Positions 23,870 to 36,078 are shown, numbered from the stretch's first letter. The stretch: DNA of 64,000 bases from Leptodactylus fallax (GCA_947044405.1 CAMRHE010000359.1:1603001-1667000); one strand, 5' to 3'. The notes: a model not told the origin generated them from the letters alone. Made by a program: numbers and translations.

Positions 23870-25045
23870 CCTATGGGTGCCAACCGAGGCATGCTCTCCT
23901 GTAACAAAGCCCCCCTGATCAGATTTAAATAGGATAGGAATAGACTGAAGAAGGCAGCCCGCAATGATTTTGACATATAGTTTAATGTCAGTATTTGGTA
24001 GGGAAATGAGCCTAAAGTTTGTGGGTATAGTAGGCCCCTTTCAGGTTTATGAAAGGTTATAATTGTTGGAGAAACATTTCTTGTGGAAATGCTCCATTTT
24101 TTAAAAGACTTTTAGTAAAAACATTGCTAAGGTGGAAGCATACTTTTTATAGTATCCATCTGTGACACCATCTGGACCTGGGGATTTGAAAGGCTTCAAG
24201 GTAGTGATGGCTATCAAAATCTCCATGAGTGTGAAAGGACGTGCTATTGTTTGTTATTGCTTAGCTGTAAGTTAGATAAGGCAAATTTTACAGTATGCAG
24301 AGATCCATTGATGTAATTTTTGGAAGGTTTATAGGTATCCAAATTGGACTGAAGATTATATAAAGAATTATAATAGGACTGAAATTATTCAACAATAATC
24401 TGAGACAAGTGATACGATCTTTGGGTTGGACTTGTCTAACTTTATGAGCCAGAAATACTCCAGCCTTGTTATTGTGTGTATAGACTTGTAGCTGAAACCT
24501 TTTAAAACTAAGGTCATGTTGATATTCTTAGGAGTTCTTGGAGTTTAAGGCGAATGGATTGCAGTTCTTGAGAGAGAATAGGAGCGGGTTTAAATTTGTT
24601 TTTAGATTCTAACATGGAAATTTTGATAGTAAGGTCCATTATTTTCTTTTTTTCATGGAAACTCGATTGGATAAACAGTCTGCACATAAATGCCTTATGG
24701 GCATTCCACAATAAATGGGAATCAGTAACTGAAGGGGAATTTAAAACAGAAAAGCAGGACAACCATCTTCATGTAAATTAAGTTTATGGGCTGGTTGGTC
24801 CAGAACATACTCATTGGGTCCCCACTGGGATGGGAAAGCTGAACTGAATTGCTTTTATACAACTGGAGAAATGAGGGCATGGTCCATCCATGTGATGGTA
24901 CCTATTGTAGAGGATATCATTTTCAAAAGACCCAGCCTATCAACCAGAAAGAAATCAATTATAGAGTAATAATACTCCCTCTCACCGCCATGTTGGCATC
25001 TCCAAATATCACAGTTCATGCTCTAGGAGTGATCCTAAAAATAGG
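23870..25045 (-). pseudogene. L1-like LINE ORF2 remnant (endonuclease and reverse transcriptase)
   Basis: Minus-strand translation gives decayed but ordered L1-type motifs. An endonuclease C-terminus lies at about 25040-24890 (CDIWRCQHGGERE, SIIDFFLVDRLG, GTITWMDHALI). It is followed by a linker, then reverse transcriptase at about 24190-23880 (KSPGPDGVTDGYYKK, FRLISLPNTDIKL, SDQGGFVTGEHASVGTHR). Multiple stops and frame changes are present. The YADD catalytic motif was not found. Weaker homology may extend toward 23560. The 5' side is cut off near 25045 next to a MITE. Such ORF2 proteins nick DNA and prime reverse transcription; this copy is dead. Confidence 0.75.
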
Positions 25046-25049
25046 CTAA

Positions 25050-25390
25050 AATGATTTATGACCTATCCTAAGGATAGATAATGAATATCAGATTGGTGGT
25101 AACTGACACCCAGCACCTCCACCGATTAGCAGTTTCAGCATCTGATACACTGTAAAAGGAGCAGGAAGCAGACTGTTCTGTTCTCTGTGTAGTAGCTGAA
25201 CAGAGTCACTGCACCTTAGCTCCTATTCAAGTGAAAGGGAGATGACCATTGCACAGGGAACACAGCTATCTGTTCCTGCTCCATTCTCTGTGTATCAGAT
25301 GCTGAGAAATCTGATCGGTAGGGGTGCTAGGTGTCAAACCCCACCAATCTAACTATAGGATAAGTCATCAATATTTTTAGCCTGGAAAAC
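25050..25390. repeat. Palindromic MITE, GACCTATCCTAAGGATAG family
   Basis: The left part TATGACCTATCCTAAGGATAG and the right part CTATAGGATAAGTCATCAAT are inverted matches, as are CCCAGCACC(T)CCACCGAT and ATCGGTAGGGGTGCTAGG. Fragments of the same wording occur near 31515, 38930, 47340 and 61200. Confidence 0.6.
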
Positions 25391-27983
25391 AAGGGGTATG
25401 GCAGCTGAACACATTCTGCTGCTCCTTTTAAACTATATGGCAGTGTTGAAAACAGCTGGTCACTTGGCAAAAGTTCAAGTCCCATCAGCTGGATCCCGAC
25501 TGATTTTAGAACTAGGAAGAAAGTGAAAGGCAGAAGTTGATGGAATTTATGTCCATAAAATAGCATGTGAAAAGATAAACGCAGTGGCTTGTTTTTACTT
25601 CATTTGACATTTAGGATGAGGAAATAATCTACGTGCAATCAAAACTGTGAGAAATATACAAAGACTTCTACTATACGGGACCAGATCAGTTATGTCCTTC
25701 CTCTTTCTCATTAAGGGGGATTACCACAAGTCATTCTTCACACCAACGACGTGTCTAAATGAAGTTTCAGAAGACAGACAGAGGTGAACTCTATTATTTC
25801 TTTAGTAAAATAAATTCCGCTCAATGATGTTTCATTTCATCTTATTTCATCAGTAATATACACCCCCATGTTTGTACTTTAGAAGTCTTTTTTTTTTTAA
25901 TGTTTTATATGTTTAGGAAAGCCTTAAATCTAAATTATACAGTATACAAATGAGAAAGGTTGATATTTAAGGCATGTCTAGGCAGAGGACATACAAATAC
26001 CAAGTACTTTACCCTATTAGCACACAATAGCTGAGCTCTACAGTACTATGGTGAAACTAGTTGGGCAGACTATAAGGAGAACAACTGATGCTGGAGAAAG
26101 AAATTGAGCATGACCAACATGTCAATCAATTGATTTTAGCAGCACATTCATTTTAGTGAATGTGGAGTCCAAGTGGTCAAAATTGGGGCAAATGATATAT
26201 TTATGTTTACCCTAACAATATTCAATAGATTACGTTGGTAGAAGAAGCCTGTCAAAGTCCTTCAGACATTCCATGTTTTCTCAGTATGATGGGTATGATT
26301 TTTTTCTTTACTATGCGTTTTTTGCAGTACTGTGTTTAGAGTTATACATTTTAGCTATATTGTTGACTTCTCCATACCTTACTATATTGGACTCCATTCC
26401 AAAACTCCGCTCTTGTGCTTAGTTTATTCTTCTTCAGAAAAAGGTTTACATGGATATTGGTGGTCTAATGAACATATAAAGAATATATACAGGTGTTTTG
26501 TGACTTTGGCACTCACTCTTGGTGCCCACTTTTTTTTAATAAAAAAGTCCTTCCATGTAATGTACTCATTATTTTCTATAATATGGTTTTCTGTGCTCAA
26601 GTCCCATTTTATGGTCTCTTTAAAATGGCTGTCTCCCAAAAATAACCCCTCTCCAAAATCCATATTAGGGTATATGTGCAATGAGGAGGGGAACCCTCAG
26701 AAGATCCTTTCTATTAGCTAGAGTGAAGAATAGCTAACATTGTCACTCACTATTTTAGACCTAAGTCCCTGCAGGTGGTGCAGAAGAAATGTGTAGTCAA
26801 CAACAACTTTCACAGCAGAAAGTACCTGATTTCGGATGCTGCTGTGTGAAAAGTTGGACCTGTATCTTGAAAAGGGAAATACATTTCTAATAGTTATTTT
26901 TCCTATAGGTCTCAATATGTTGCCCTTGCAGTATCCAGTAATGCCTGACACCCTACCTCTTTTGATTTTACAGCTGAGACAACTTAAGGAACAAATAAAA
27001 CCCTATTTCCTAAAGTTGCCTTTAGGTCCATGGCAATGGAATTTTTTTTTATCTGATTACTATCAGTTTTTGTACATATGAAAATTGTTATAGCCAACCT
27101 GTCTGGTACTGAAGGACTAGTTTAGAAAATTATATCTCTGTCTGGTGCAGAAGACATCTGGTCCTTCTTTGAACACCATAAACAAAAATATAGTTATGAA
27201 TCATGTTAAGTATGTAATATGTTCGGTGTGAGAAATCTATGTGAAATCTTACTTATGATCACTGCACAGGTGGCTTCACTGGAACAATGCAACACCTGAG
27301 CGATATCCAAAAATAAAAGCACATTATGGGTTGATGTGTGAAAACGTCACTGTACTATAATGACTAACCTGTTTGCTCTACTAAACTGTTGTTAGTTTCA
27401 CAATCCATTAAACACAATTGAACAAACACTACAGTCACTTTTACACTTCTGTTTAATGGAATGAAATAGATAGGTCACAGTATGTTTCACCACTGGAAAG
27501 GAAGGTGTTTATTTTTTGGATCAGAGGGTGACTGACATCATACAGTCTCAGGTAAAGAAAAACAGGTTGCAAAGTCCTTAAATACCATAATTTCTCATTT
27601 AAGATCCAAAAATGGTTATTTTTATATAAAGAGTTTCCTCCAGGCTCTCTATCAACGTGATGTAATACTATGGACTGGCAAAGATTTTTTTTTGTTCATT
27701 TTATTTGTAATTTTATAGACTGATGTAAGAAATTATTAAAAACATATTTGTAATAAAATCTCACAATTGATATTCAGCTGAGGATGATTTCTCAACTTAT
27801 GTGTTACAGCATGTTACAGTATAGAGGTCAAGATTGATTTCCTCGCAGGTAACTCTGGAAAGCGATAATAAAATCGCTTCCTTAATATAAATAAAAGAAA
27901 CTATTTTGTAACAATAGATAAGAATATAATAAGAAGGAAATCATGTGGGATAGTTGAAGAGCATAGAAAGGGAAAGTTCCTAC
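25391..27983. other. Unassigned non-coding stretch
   Basis: Contains a 129-codon frame (26332-26721) with no recognised motif or splice context. No elements found. Confidence 0.35.
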
Positions 27984-28100
27984 CTTTATTGTAAGTATAC
28001 TGAGGGTAGATTGCTTGTAAAGTGCTTTAGGACATGTTCCAGGTATTGAAATTCCCAATTCTCTTCCCCAGAATCTCCTTGAAAACAATGGCACATCCAT
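27984..28100 (-). CDS. Possible first coding exon, unidentified
   Basis: From ATG 28100-28098 the minus strand reads 39 codons, beginning MDVPLFSRRFWGRELG and ending LTIK. It then meets a good donor site, AAG|GTAGGA, at 27984/27983. The exon is exactly 117 bases, so the junction falls between codons. The upstream 250 bases (28101-28360) are less AT-rich than their surroundings, look non-repetitive and contain some CpGs, as a 5' untranslated region or promoter might. I do not recognise the protein. The start context is weak (C at -3, G at +4). It could equally be chance. Confidence 0.22.
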
Positions 28101-29395
28101 ACGAAAGACTTGTCACTTCGCCCAGAAGGAGTGCACAGCTCTCATACTGCTCACTGCAGCTCCTGCTCTTACAGACATGCAAGCCCCGTTCTGAATATAG
28201 AGTGACTCACACAGGCAGAAAAGAGAGGTGGGAGGGATTTTATGCTCTGTAATCTCACAGGCAAACTGTATTATTCGGCAATGGCAACCCTCCGCATAAG
28301 TGCATAGCAGCGGTGTGTCTGTGTATCTGGTCAACCGTGGCTTCACCATATCTTTCATTATAAATTGTGGACAGAAAAAAGATTTTGGGTTGCTGGCAAC
28401 AATCTAGATGAAATTGCTTGTAAAAGAAATATTAAAAGAACTGGTTGGAAATGAATAGATAGCCTAGACATCCACTTGCTTGAAGTAATTCTTGATTAAA
28501 GAAGTGTCCACAATGCCAGAACAAATAGGATAAAACCATTGCTTCTTGCTTGCTAAACTGATCATCCATATATTAAAATATAGAAAATAACCGATAGAAA
28601 GATTACAACACAATACACCAAAAACTCAATAGAAGTATTAAACTTATATGAGGGTTACCACCAGGAATCCCTTCATACAGCCAGACTCTGAGGCCCTTGG
28701 CTCTCCTACTCACCTGAGGGTTCAAGTTGGAGATAGGAGTTTGTGTTTGGGACAGAAGATGGTAGAAGGTATGGGATAAGAGATGAAAGGGGAAACAAAA
28801 TGGGACAGGAGCTCTGTGGGAAAGGAGGGAACAGGTGTCACAGACTCTTTTGGGATTGGGAGCAAGGAGAACAGATAGAGGCAAGGAATCCCCTCTCACC
28901 ATCCTAGATCTGAGTCTTCCATTTCTTTCTTCTTCTGCTAAGATGGTTCTTCTCATTTACTGTAGCCTGCTGAGAGAGGATGCAGGTGCAGGATCAATTG
29001 CTAGAGAGAACTGTGTGCTTTTGAGCCTTAGGATAGCTCCTACCAAACCTGACCATGGAGAGGACTGTTTATAGTCAGTGGGGCACTAGTAAATGGTAAT
29101 CTTCATCTCCACATCAGTACATTGTCCTTAGGTATGCCTTTATAACAAAAGACAGCACTATGGAGCCGGGGAACTTTATCTACAGATGCATCGGTCCTGT
29201 CCCCAAATAATTACTGAAGATAAATACATAAGTATAGTATATATATGATAGTATACCTCCACTATAAAAGTGCCAAGTAATGCTGCACCTCCACATCATT
29301 ACCATATTTTACCAAGACATAATCACTGAATATTACTGTCATACTTTTATACTAAATAATCCCATTGCAGTCTATCATGACCAAATATTCACTAC
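28101..29395. other. Unassigned sequence, moderately GC-rich in places
   Basis: 28101-28360 is the stretch upstream of the possible exon. 28600-29080 is G/A- and C/T-skewed with frames of 80-117 codons that lack motifs. Confidence 0.3.
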
Positions 29396-29399
29396 ATGG

Positions 29400-29600
29400 T
29401 AACCAATTAACCGCAGCAGTGTCCATTGCTTTTAAATGGAAACCAGACGATTTTCAGTGGACGCCAGACGGACCCCATTATAGTCCAGCTGGCTCTGTGT
29501 GTAACCACTATTTTAGTGGTCCACCTCTCCATTGTTCTGGTCTTCCGATGCACTAGAACAACGGAGAGGCAGCACTAGCGTGATCCTAGCGTAATACAGT
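29400..29600. repeat. MITE-like fragment related to 2048-2600
   Basis: Contains GACGGACCCCATTATAGTCC and CCATTGTTCTGGTCTTCCG, close to CCCATTATAGTCAATGAGG and CCATTGTTCTGGTCCTCC in the 2048-2600 repeat. Confidence 0.4.
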
Positions 29601-30259
29601 CATATATTTTCAAAATAATACCACCATAAAAGGACCAAATAATAACCACATAACATTTACTATTAACAAAGATCAATATTTATCATGCCTTTTCTACAAG
29701 GCATGAAAAAGTAACAATATTAGGAAAAGCTGGATTTTTTGAACAAAAAAAAAATGCACTTTTCTTCTCTTTTAAGTTGTCCTCATTACTTTCCTGAAAG
29801 GGGGCATGGTGAGGCATATGGCATATGCAAGACCACCAGACCTACCAGATTCATGATTATTTAAGATAGTTTACTGGTGTAAACTGCACCAGCTATGAAT
29901 TGGCATAGATTTCAGTGCAGGCGCTTGGCCTGGCGGAGGGTGCGTCTGATTTTTGAAGATGCATGCATCTCTTCATAAATGAGGCTCATCCTCCACTAGT
30001 GCAGGAGATAGGAACAACAATGGTGTTGAAAACCGTTAGTAAATCTGCCCTATTGAATCACATTGTGTTTAATACCATTTACTTTCCCTTTTCTTCTCCA
30101 TCTGACATAGATCACCAATGACAACTTCTCTCCTTTCTGTGGAGTTTGCTCCCGAGACATCTTTAGCTCTTTAATTTTCCAGCATACCTCATCTTCTATA
30201 CATACTTTCCCCATTCGTGCCCCAGTATATCTTATTCACTCCAACCTGTCTAAAGATGA
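29601..30259. other. Unassigned non-coding sequence
   Basis: Around 29870-30055, TTGGCATAGATTTCAGTGCAGG and AAATCTGCCCTA resemble a stretch at 62570-62830 (CTGGCATAGATTTCAGTATAGG), so a degenerate dispersed repeat is likely. Confidence 0.35.
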
Positions 30260-30650
30260 ACATATGATGTGAATTAAACAGCAGACATACTTTTTGTTGT
30301 ATGTATTGTGGCAATGTGACTTCTGAAGTGGCATATTTATAAAAAGTTTGTACTTCGAAGACTCTTCAGTATTGTGTCAACCCTTCCCATAATGCACCCT
30401 GTCTGGGGAAGTAGCAGGCTGTACCAGGACCTGTGGGATCCAGAACCATATGAGCTGGTATGAAATGCTGTGCTTGTGGAGATACTGGGTAATAGGTGCA
30501 GAGTCTCATAGTGAGGGACATGGAATGTCTAAGTAGTAGCTGGACAGCTTAAGATTTATTTTTGTGCTGTGATGTTGTTTGCTGTGAAAAAAAGAATAAA
30601 GCTGGTTGTGGACAATTTTGAAGTGCATCTTCTGTGTTGGTGTGAGAATT
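30260..30650 (+). repeat. LTR-like remnant with a polyadenylation signal
   Basis: GTAGCAGGCTGTACC and later wording lead to AGAATAAAGCTGG (AATAAA at 30595-30600), the arrangement seen near an LTR R region. Compare TGAATAAAGCC in the LTR at 51684. Ends and target duplication were not found. Confidence 0.3.
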
Positions 30651-32126
30651 TTTTAGAAATTTCTGATTTGCCAACCATCTTGATCAAGAGATGGAGATCT
30701 TGTGAGCTAAAATAACCCCCAAGAGGTCACAGTATGTTTTAGGAAATTCAAATAGATTTGCATATCAAAGTTTTATATGTATATAATTTCAATTTGTGTA
30801 TCACTTCGTGAAACAACCCCTTTAATCATTAGAAGATTCCCTGAAAATAGCAGGATCGGTAAACCATGGATCCGCTGTAAACTTCAATCTATGGCTCTGA
30901 AGTGATTCAGCTCTTGTTAGCAAAAAGGATCATCATGTTGGATTTCAATATGCCTGATTCTTTATAACTCTTCCTTTTGGAGGAGGTATTCTGACTTGGC
31001 TATATTCCCAGATTATGCTACTAGGTTTCAGGAAAACTAAGAATTGATCTATAAGGAGCTACCTTCCAAAAGCAAGTTCTCCCTTCCTACCAAGGAGGAC
31101 TTATTTGCCTTTTCTTTTCACTGTATAGCTCTCTAATATTAGGACTGAAAGAGGGGGTAACAGAGGCCTCAAAAAAAGTGTGTGTAAGAGGTAAAAATGG
31201 GAGACATTTTGTAAACTCCTCTACCTGACATCCCTTCCTAATTTATAGTGGTTAGATCAGAGTAATCTGTTGTTTTACTGACTCTAGTGAGCGGATTGGC
31301 TGTACAGTAAAAGTAGGAGACCTATTTTGTCACATCCTTATTGGCTAAAATTATTGGGCAGGTGTTTTGAGGAGGAATCCAGTAACGTCTTCCTAGTGCT
31401 TGCATGTGAATATGGAAGACTGGTGGTAGTATATTGAGTTAAGCTTCAGGATTTTGTAGATCATGGCCCTGAGCTCATTAAAATCAGCTGAAGGGGTATT
31501 CCAGGACTTTAATATTGATGACCTATCAATGGTAATTGTTCACCTGACAATATTAATTGACTTCCCTTGCATTTGCTTCTCTCTATTTGATGCACTTATT
31601 TTGACAAAGAAACTGTAGTGTCTGTTTCTCCATTGTCCATCAGTGAGAGTTTGGCATGGTGGTATAAAATCAATGCTGAATTATCTGGTTGCAAGGTAAT
31701 TTTCTGCTGCTTTACATTCAGTAAATATGGATCTTTCATGCCTTACCGGTGAGAGTGTGAAGTGTTACAGAACTACTTTAAATTGGTTTGCTAAAAATAG
31801 ATGCCCACACTTCTTACAGCAGATCACAGTGCTAAACATGGTAAGTTGAATATCCAGCAGGATTACAGTAGTTTGCCCAATTTTTTCTTTCTTAAATGTA
31901 GACAACCATTTTTTCCTTATATTTGGGTATACTTATATAAACTTATTATCAAATGTATTTGGGGAGTGCGTAAAGTGAAGTCCTCATTTTAAATACTCTA
32001 AAGTAGTCCTTTCCAAGTCAGGCACTGAAAAAATATGGGGGAACTATGAAGATAAAAAATAACAGAAAAACAATGATTGTCCAGTTTATTGTAAAGAAAG
32101 TTAGAAAGGTGATCTCAGGGACCACA
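30651..32126. other. Unassigned non-coding sequence
   Basis: A fragment of the GACCTATC MITE lies near 31490-31545. Nothing else is recognised. Confidence 0.35.
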
Positions 32127-32130
32127 GTAA

Positions 32131-32354
32131 GACTAAGGTGCCACATAGTGGGCTACAGACAAAAAGCACTGCAGGAAAAACCTGTGGTGGAAATGCATCG
32201 CAGTTTTTCCCACAGCGCTTTTCACAGAGGTTTCCTCTGCGGAATTTCTGTTTCAATCATACCTATAGGGAAACACAACGCTTTTGAAAATTGCTACATT
32301 TCCGTTCTGTGGAACTGTAAAAACCACAGCGTTTATGTCACGTGGGGCCCCGAC
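32131..32354. repeat. Foldback MITE, GGCCCCACG family
   Basis: Left end GACTAAGGTGCCACATAG and right end CACGTGGGGCCCCGAC, then TTAA at 32355-32358. The interior has paired blocks such as GCACTGCAGGAAAAACC and TTTTTCCCACAGCGC, as in 38991-39397. Confidence 0.6.
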
Positions 32355-32358
32355 TTAA

Positions 32359-33395
32359 CATAGACTGTTATTTCCTTGCATACAAAAGCTCTATGAATGA
32401 GCCTTTCATATGATGAAGTCTATGTAGACCTCATTCCAGAGGCCCCGATAACAATCTATTAAGAATCTAGAGACACATATAGCATATCACGTTTTGATGC
32501 AATATTTCAAACACAGATATCTGGACATGCCTAGCCAAGAGAAAAGATACGGAATAATGAACACATCTGTAACATGGACTGCCCCTCCAATTTAAAGAAT
32601 GTAAGCAAAATCAATTATTAATATTGGAACTACATCTGTCAGCAATACCCTGTGTAACCCCCATTGTTAACCTCCCAGACTATAGCAGGTTTAGCAGAGA
32701 GGTTGAAAATTGCAATCTTGGGTATAGAAACTGTTACAGCAATCCATATGTGAGTGAAATCCTGCCATAAACAGTCTATAAAGAAAAAGAACTTTATTTG
32801 CAAAAATGTTCACTTGGAATAAACTAGCAGATAGAACCTCCTCCATTTTGTTTTTGAGACACTTGCTATTAAGCCACAGAGATCTCCCCTCAGAGGTGAA
32901 AAGACTAACCTGCTCTGACCAGAGCTAATATAACAGTGAGCTAAGCACTAAGAGAAGTTACTTGCTGGATATCTGAATTATTTTATATGTGTGGATAACT
33001 CCCAGAGCAAAGCTTTGCTATCACACTTCTTTATTAACATTAAGTAGGACATTGCAACTGGTGAATCCTGTTATAACTGAAGACCTGCTCCTTTAGGTTT
33101 CCTAAAAATCCGTCCTGGTCAGTGATGGGTGCTTGTGAAAAGTGTTAATTTGTTTATCTTGTACTGCCATTATGAGAATTAGCAAAGGTCATAATGTGAA
33201 TGGGCGCCTGTGTGTAAGTTGAATCATCTAAACATTGAATGTAACAAGTTTTTTTCTTGCATTGCTAGTCTCCTATAGTTTTACATTGCCCTTATAGAGT
33301 CAGAGGCAATTAATACTGTGTATGCCATAAATACTGTCCATTGCAGTATTATATGCATTGCATCCTTGGTTCCAGTTATTAATACACATCTTATA
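32359..33395. other. Unassigned non-coding sequence
   Basis: No recognisable feature. Confidence 0.35.
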
Positions 33396-33639
33396 GGGGT
33401 ATTCCCACTAACATAACCATATTTAAATTTAAAGATAATGAAAAGTTAAACATTTTTGCAATTAAAAATAATTAAAAATTTTGCAGAGTTTTACAGATTT
33501 TCTCTAACCATATTAGCGGTGACAGTCTGTTGTCTGGATCGGCTGCCAATGGATACGACCGCCAATGGATATGACCATGAGTGCAAGAACTTTCTATAGT
33601 CTGCAATCCATCCATGATTTCCTTATTGTAGTTGAATTA

Positions 33640-35267
33640 CAGTCATATGAAAAAGTTTGGGCACCCCTATTCATCTTAATCATTTTTAGTTCTAAATATT
33701 TGGGTGTTTGCAACAGCCATTTCAATTTGATATATCTAATAACTGATGGACACAGTAATATTTCAGAATTGAAATGAGGTTTATTGTACTAACAGAAAAT
33801 GTGCAATATGCATTAAACCAAAATTTGACCGGTGCAAAAGTATGGGCACCTCAACAGAAAAGTGACATTAATATTTAGTAGATCCTCCTTTTGCAAAAAT
33901 AACAGCCTCTAGTCGCTTCCTGTAGCTTTTAATCAGTTCCTGGATCCTGGATGAAGGTATTTTTGACCATTCCTCTTTACAAAACAATTCCAGTTCAGTT
34001 AAGTTTGATGGTCGCCGAGCATGGACATCCCGCTTCAAATTATCCCACAGATGTTCAATGATATTCAGGTCTGGGGACTGGGATGGCCATTCCAGAACAT
34101 TGTAATTGTTCCTCTGCATGAATGCCTGAGTAGATTTGGAGCTGTGTTTTGGATCATTGTCTTGCTGAAATATCCATCCCCGGCGTAACTTCAAATTAAT
34201 CACTGATTCTTGTACATTATTCTCAAGAATCTGCTGATACTGAGTTGAATCCATGCGACTCTCAACTTTAACAAGATTCCCGGTGCCGGCATTGGCCACA
34301 CAGCCCCAAAGCATGATGGAACCTCCACCAAATTTTACAGTGGGTAGCAAGTGTTTTTCTTGGAATGCTGTGTTTTTTTTGACGCCTTGCATAACGCCTT
34401 TTTGGTATGACCAAACAACTCAATCTTTGTTTCATCAGTCCACAGGACCTTCTTCCAAAATGAAGCTGGCTTGTCCAAATGTGCTTTTGCATACCTCAGG
34501 CGACTCTGTTTGTGGCGTGCTTTCAGAAACGGCTTCTTTCGCATCACTCTCCCATACAGCTTCTCCTTGTGCAAAGTGTGCTGTATTGTTGACCGATGCA
34601 CAGTGACACCATCTGCAGCAAGATGATGCTGCAGCTCTTTGGAGGTGGTCTGTGGATTGTCCTTGACTGTTCTCACCATTCTTCTTCTCTGCCTTTCTGA
34701 TATTTTTCTTGGCCTGCCACTTCTGGGCTTAACAAGAACTGTCCCTGTGGTCTTCCATTTCCTTACTATGTTCCTCACAGTGGAAACTGACAGGTTAAAT
34801 CTCTGAGACAACTTTTTGTATCCTTCCCCTGAACAACTATGTTGAACAATCTTTGTTTTCAGATCATTTGAGAGTTGTTTTGAGGAGCCCATGATGCCAC
34901 TCTTCAGAGGAGATTCAAATAGGAGAACAACTTGCAATTGGCCACCTTAAATACACCTGGCTATGAAGTTCAAAGCTCAGTGAGGTTACAAAACCAATTT
35001 TGTGCTTCAGTAAGTCAGTAAAAAGTAGTTAGGAGTATTCAAATCAATAAAATAAGGGTACCCAAATTTTTGCATCGGTCAAATTTTGGTTTAATGCATA
35101 TTGCACATTTTCTGTTAGTACAATAAACCTCATTTCAATTCTGAAATATTACTGTGTCCATCAGTTATTAGATATATCAAATTGAAATGGCTGTTGCAAA
35201 CACCCAAATATTTAGAACTAAAAATGATTAAGATTAATAGGGGTGCCCAAACTTTTTCATATGACTG
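33640..35267 (-). mobile_element. Tc1-C: Tc1/mariner transposon with nearly identical arms
   Basis: 1,628 bp, flanked by TA at 33638-33639 and 35268-35269. Arms of about 210 bp begin CAGTCATATGAAAAAGTTTG. By eye the outer 185 bases of the two arms differ at only one position; the inner ends diverge slightly. An inner repeat resembling GTGCAAAAGTATGGGCACC echoes the outer AAAAAGTTTGGGCACC, giving the IR/DR layout. The arm identity suggests recent insertion. Confidence 0.93.
33868..34892 (-). pseudogene. Tc1-C transposase, one frameshift
   Basis: DDE transposase of the Tc1 family. It starts at ATG 34892-34890 with MGSSKQLSNDLKTKIVQ, followed by paired helix-turn-helix segments (EGYKKLSQRFNLSVSTVRNI) and GRPRKISERQRRR. 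The first catalytic D is in [11 protein letters not shown]. The frame shifts once near 34340-34390, around an A-run. The rest is open to 33868 and includes [22 protein letters not shown] (second D) and QSPDLNIIEHLW (E, with P to I just before it). It ends GGSTKY. About 341 residues if continuous, the usual Tc1 length, so this is the least damaged gene on the minus strand. Confidence 0.93.
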
Positions 35268-35730
35268 TATCTTCTTGTGCATGTAATGTCTTTCCTTGAT
35301 AACATGGACACAATAAGGAAATCATGGCTGGGTTTCTGACAAGTACCAGACAACAGAAAGTTCCTGCATTCATGTTCATATCCATTTGGTAACCGATCAA
35401 GACAACTGACTGTCACCATTGAAATTGTTAGAGAAAATCTTTAAAACTCTGCAAAATGTTTAATTTATTATATTTGCAAAAATGTTTAACTGCTCATTGT
35501 CTATGAATTTATGTATATTCATGTTCATGGGAATACTCCTTTAAGAAAAGGTTACATCTTCTTGGTGTGGTTTGTTTTGACTTACTATGGTCATTCATAA
35601 AAGTGAAACTACAGGTAGGCTATAGGGGTTCTCCCGAATCGACCCCTGGTGGAGGAGTCTAACCAACACCGTATTCACAAGCCTGGTGAAGATTCGGGTG
35701 GAGGCACTGCGTGATCAATCTGGTGAAAAG

Positions 35731-35799
35731 GTCAGAGTTATAACCATTTTTGTAGTTCTTAACCCCCCCCCAGTGGACTCCCTCAGAGGGGGTGTTACA
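35731..35799 (+). repeat. Direct repeat R1 beside the gag-like frame
   Basis: Pairs with 36159-36226. Contains a C-run and ends GGTGTTACA. Possible LTR end. Confidence 0.6.
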
Positions 35800-35850
35800 T
35801 TGGAGGCACTGCTGAGATCGAAACATTCCCTCAGGGGAGAAAGCAGCATT

Positions 35851-36078
35851 ATGGTTGGATTGTCCAGGAGAGATGTCTTGGCCTGGTGTGAAGAATTTTT
35901 TCTGCCCGAAGGAAAAGGGCTTGTCCTACTAGGGGTGATTCGTGATGTACCAGATGCTGAAGTTATTAGAGTTCTATGTACTGTTTATGCTGTTGAGAAA
36001 GTTGAAGTGATTGATCATCAACAATTAGAAGGTGATAAACCAGATGCAGTGCTCATTAACTCTGCTTTCCCATTTTAG
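35851..36078 (+). pseudogene. Gag N-terminal-like fragment (Gypsy/PNMA type)
   Basis: From ATG 35851 the frame encodes about 75 residues: SRRDVLAWCEEFF, then GKGLVLLGVIRDVPDAEVI and a tail around VEVIDHQQL. The pattern 'DV..WC...... LVLLGVP.DV.D.E......' is typical of the N-terminal domain of vertebrate Gypsy-type Gag proteins and the related PNMA family, which assemble capsids. A stop at 36076-36078 ends it early, and similar coding appears to continue briefly in another frame. The upstream in-frame extension (from 35686) runs through repeat R1 and is probably not part of the protein. Host domestication is possible in principle but not supported here. Confidence 0.45.

Larger units (their letters stand above)
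33396..35545. mobile_element. Foldback element (arms about 240-275 bp) split by Tc1-C
   Basis: Left arm 33396-33637 and right arm 35270-35545 are inverted matches. The ends are TAGGGGTATTCCCA and TTAAAGGAGTATTCCCA (minus strand). Matching blocks include GTTAAACATTTTTGCAA, TTTTGCAGAGTTTTA, GATTTTCTCTAAC, GGTGACAGTC and CATGATTTCCTTATTGT. Tc1-C occupies the loop. Removing it leaves a near-perfect hairpin of about 520 bp. The TTAA-like end suggests a piggyBac-type MITE (inference). Confidence 0.75.

Noticed and set aside
25470..25500. tRNA B-box look-alike (GTTCAAGTCCC)
   Set aside because: No A-box at the right distance and no cloverleaf could be drawn.
26332..26721. 129-codon open frame
   Set aside because: No start context, splice signals or motif. 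A frame of this length is expected by chance in 64 kb.
35686..35850. Upstream extension of the gag-like frame
   Set aside because: It runs through direct repeat R1, which occurs again outside coding sequence at 36159, so it is unlikely to be protein.
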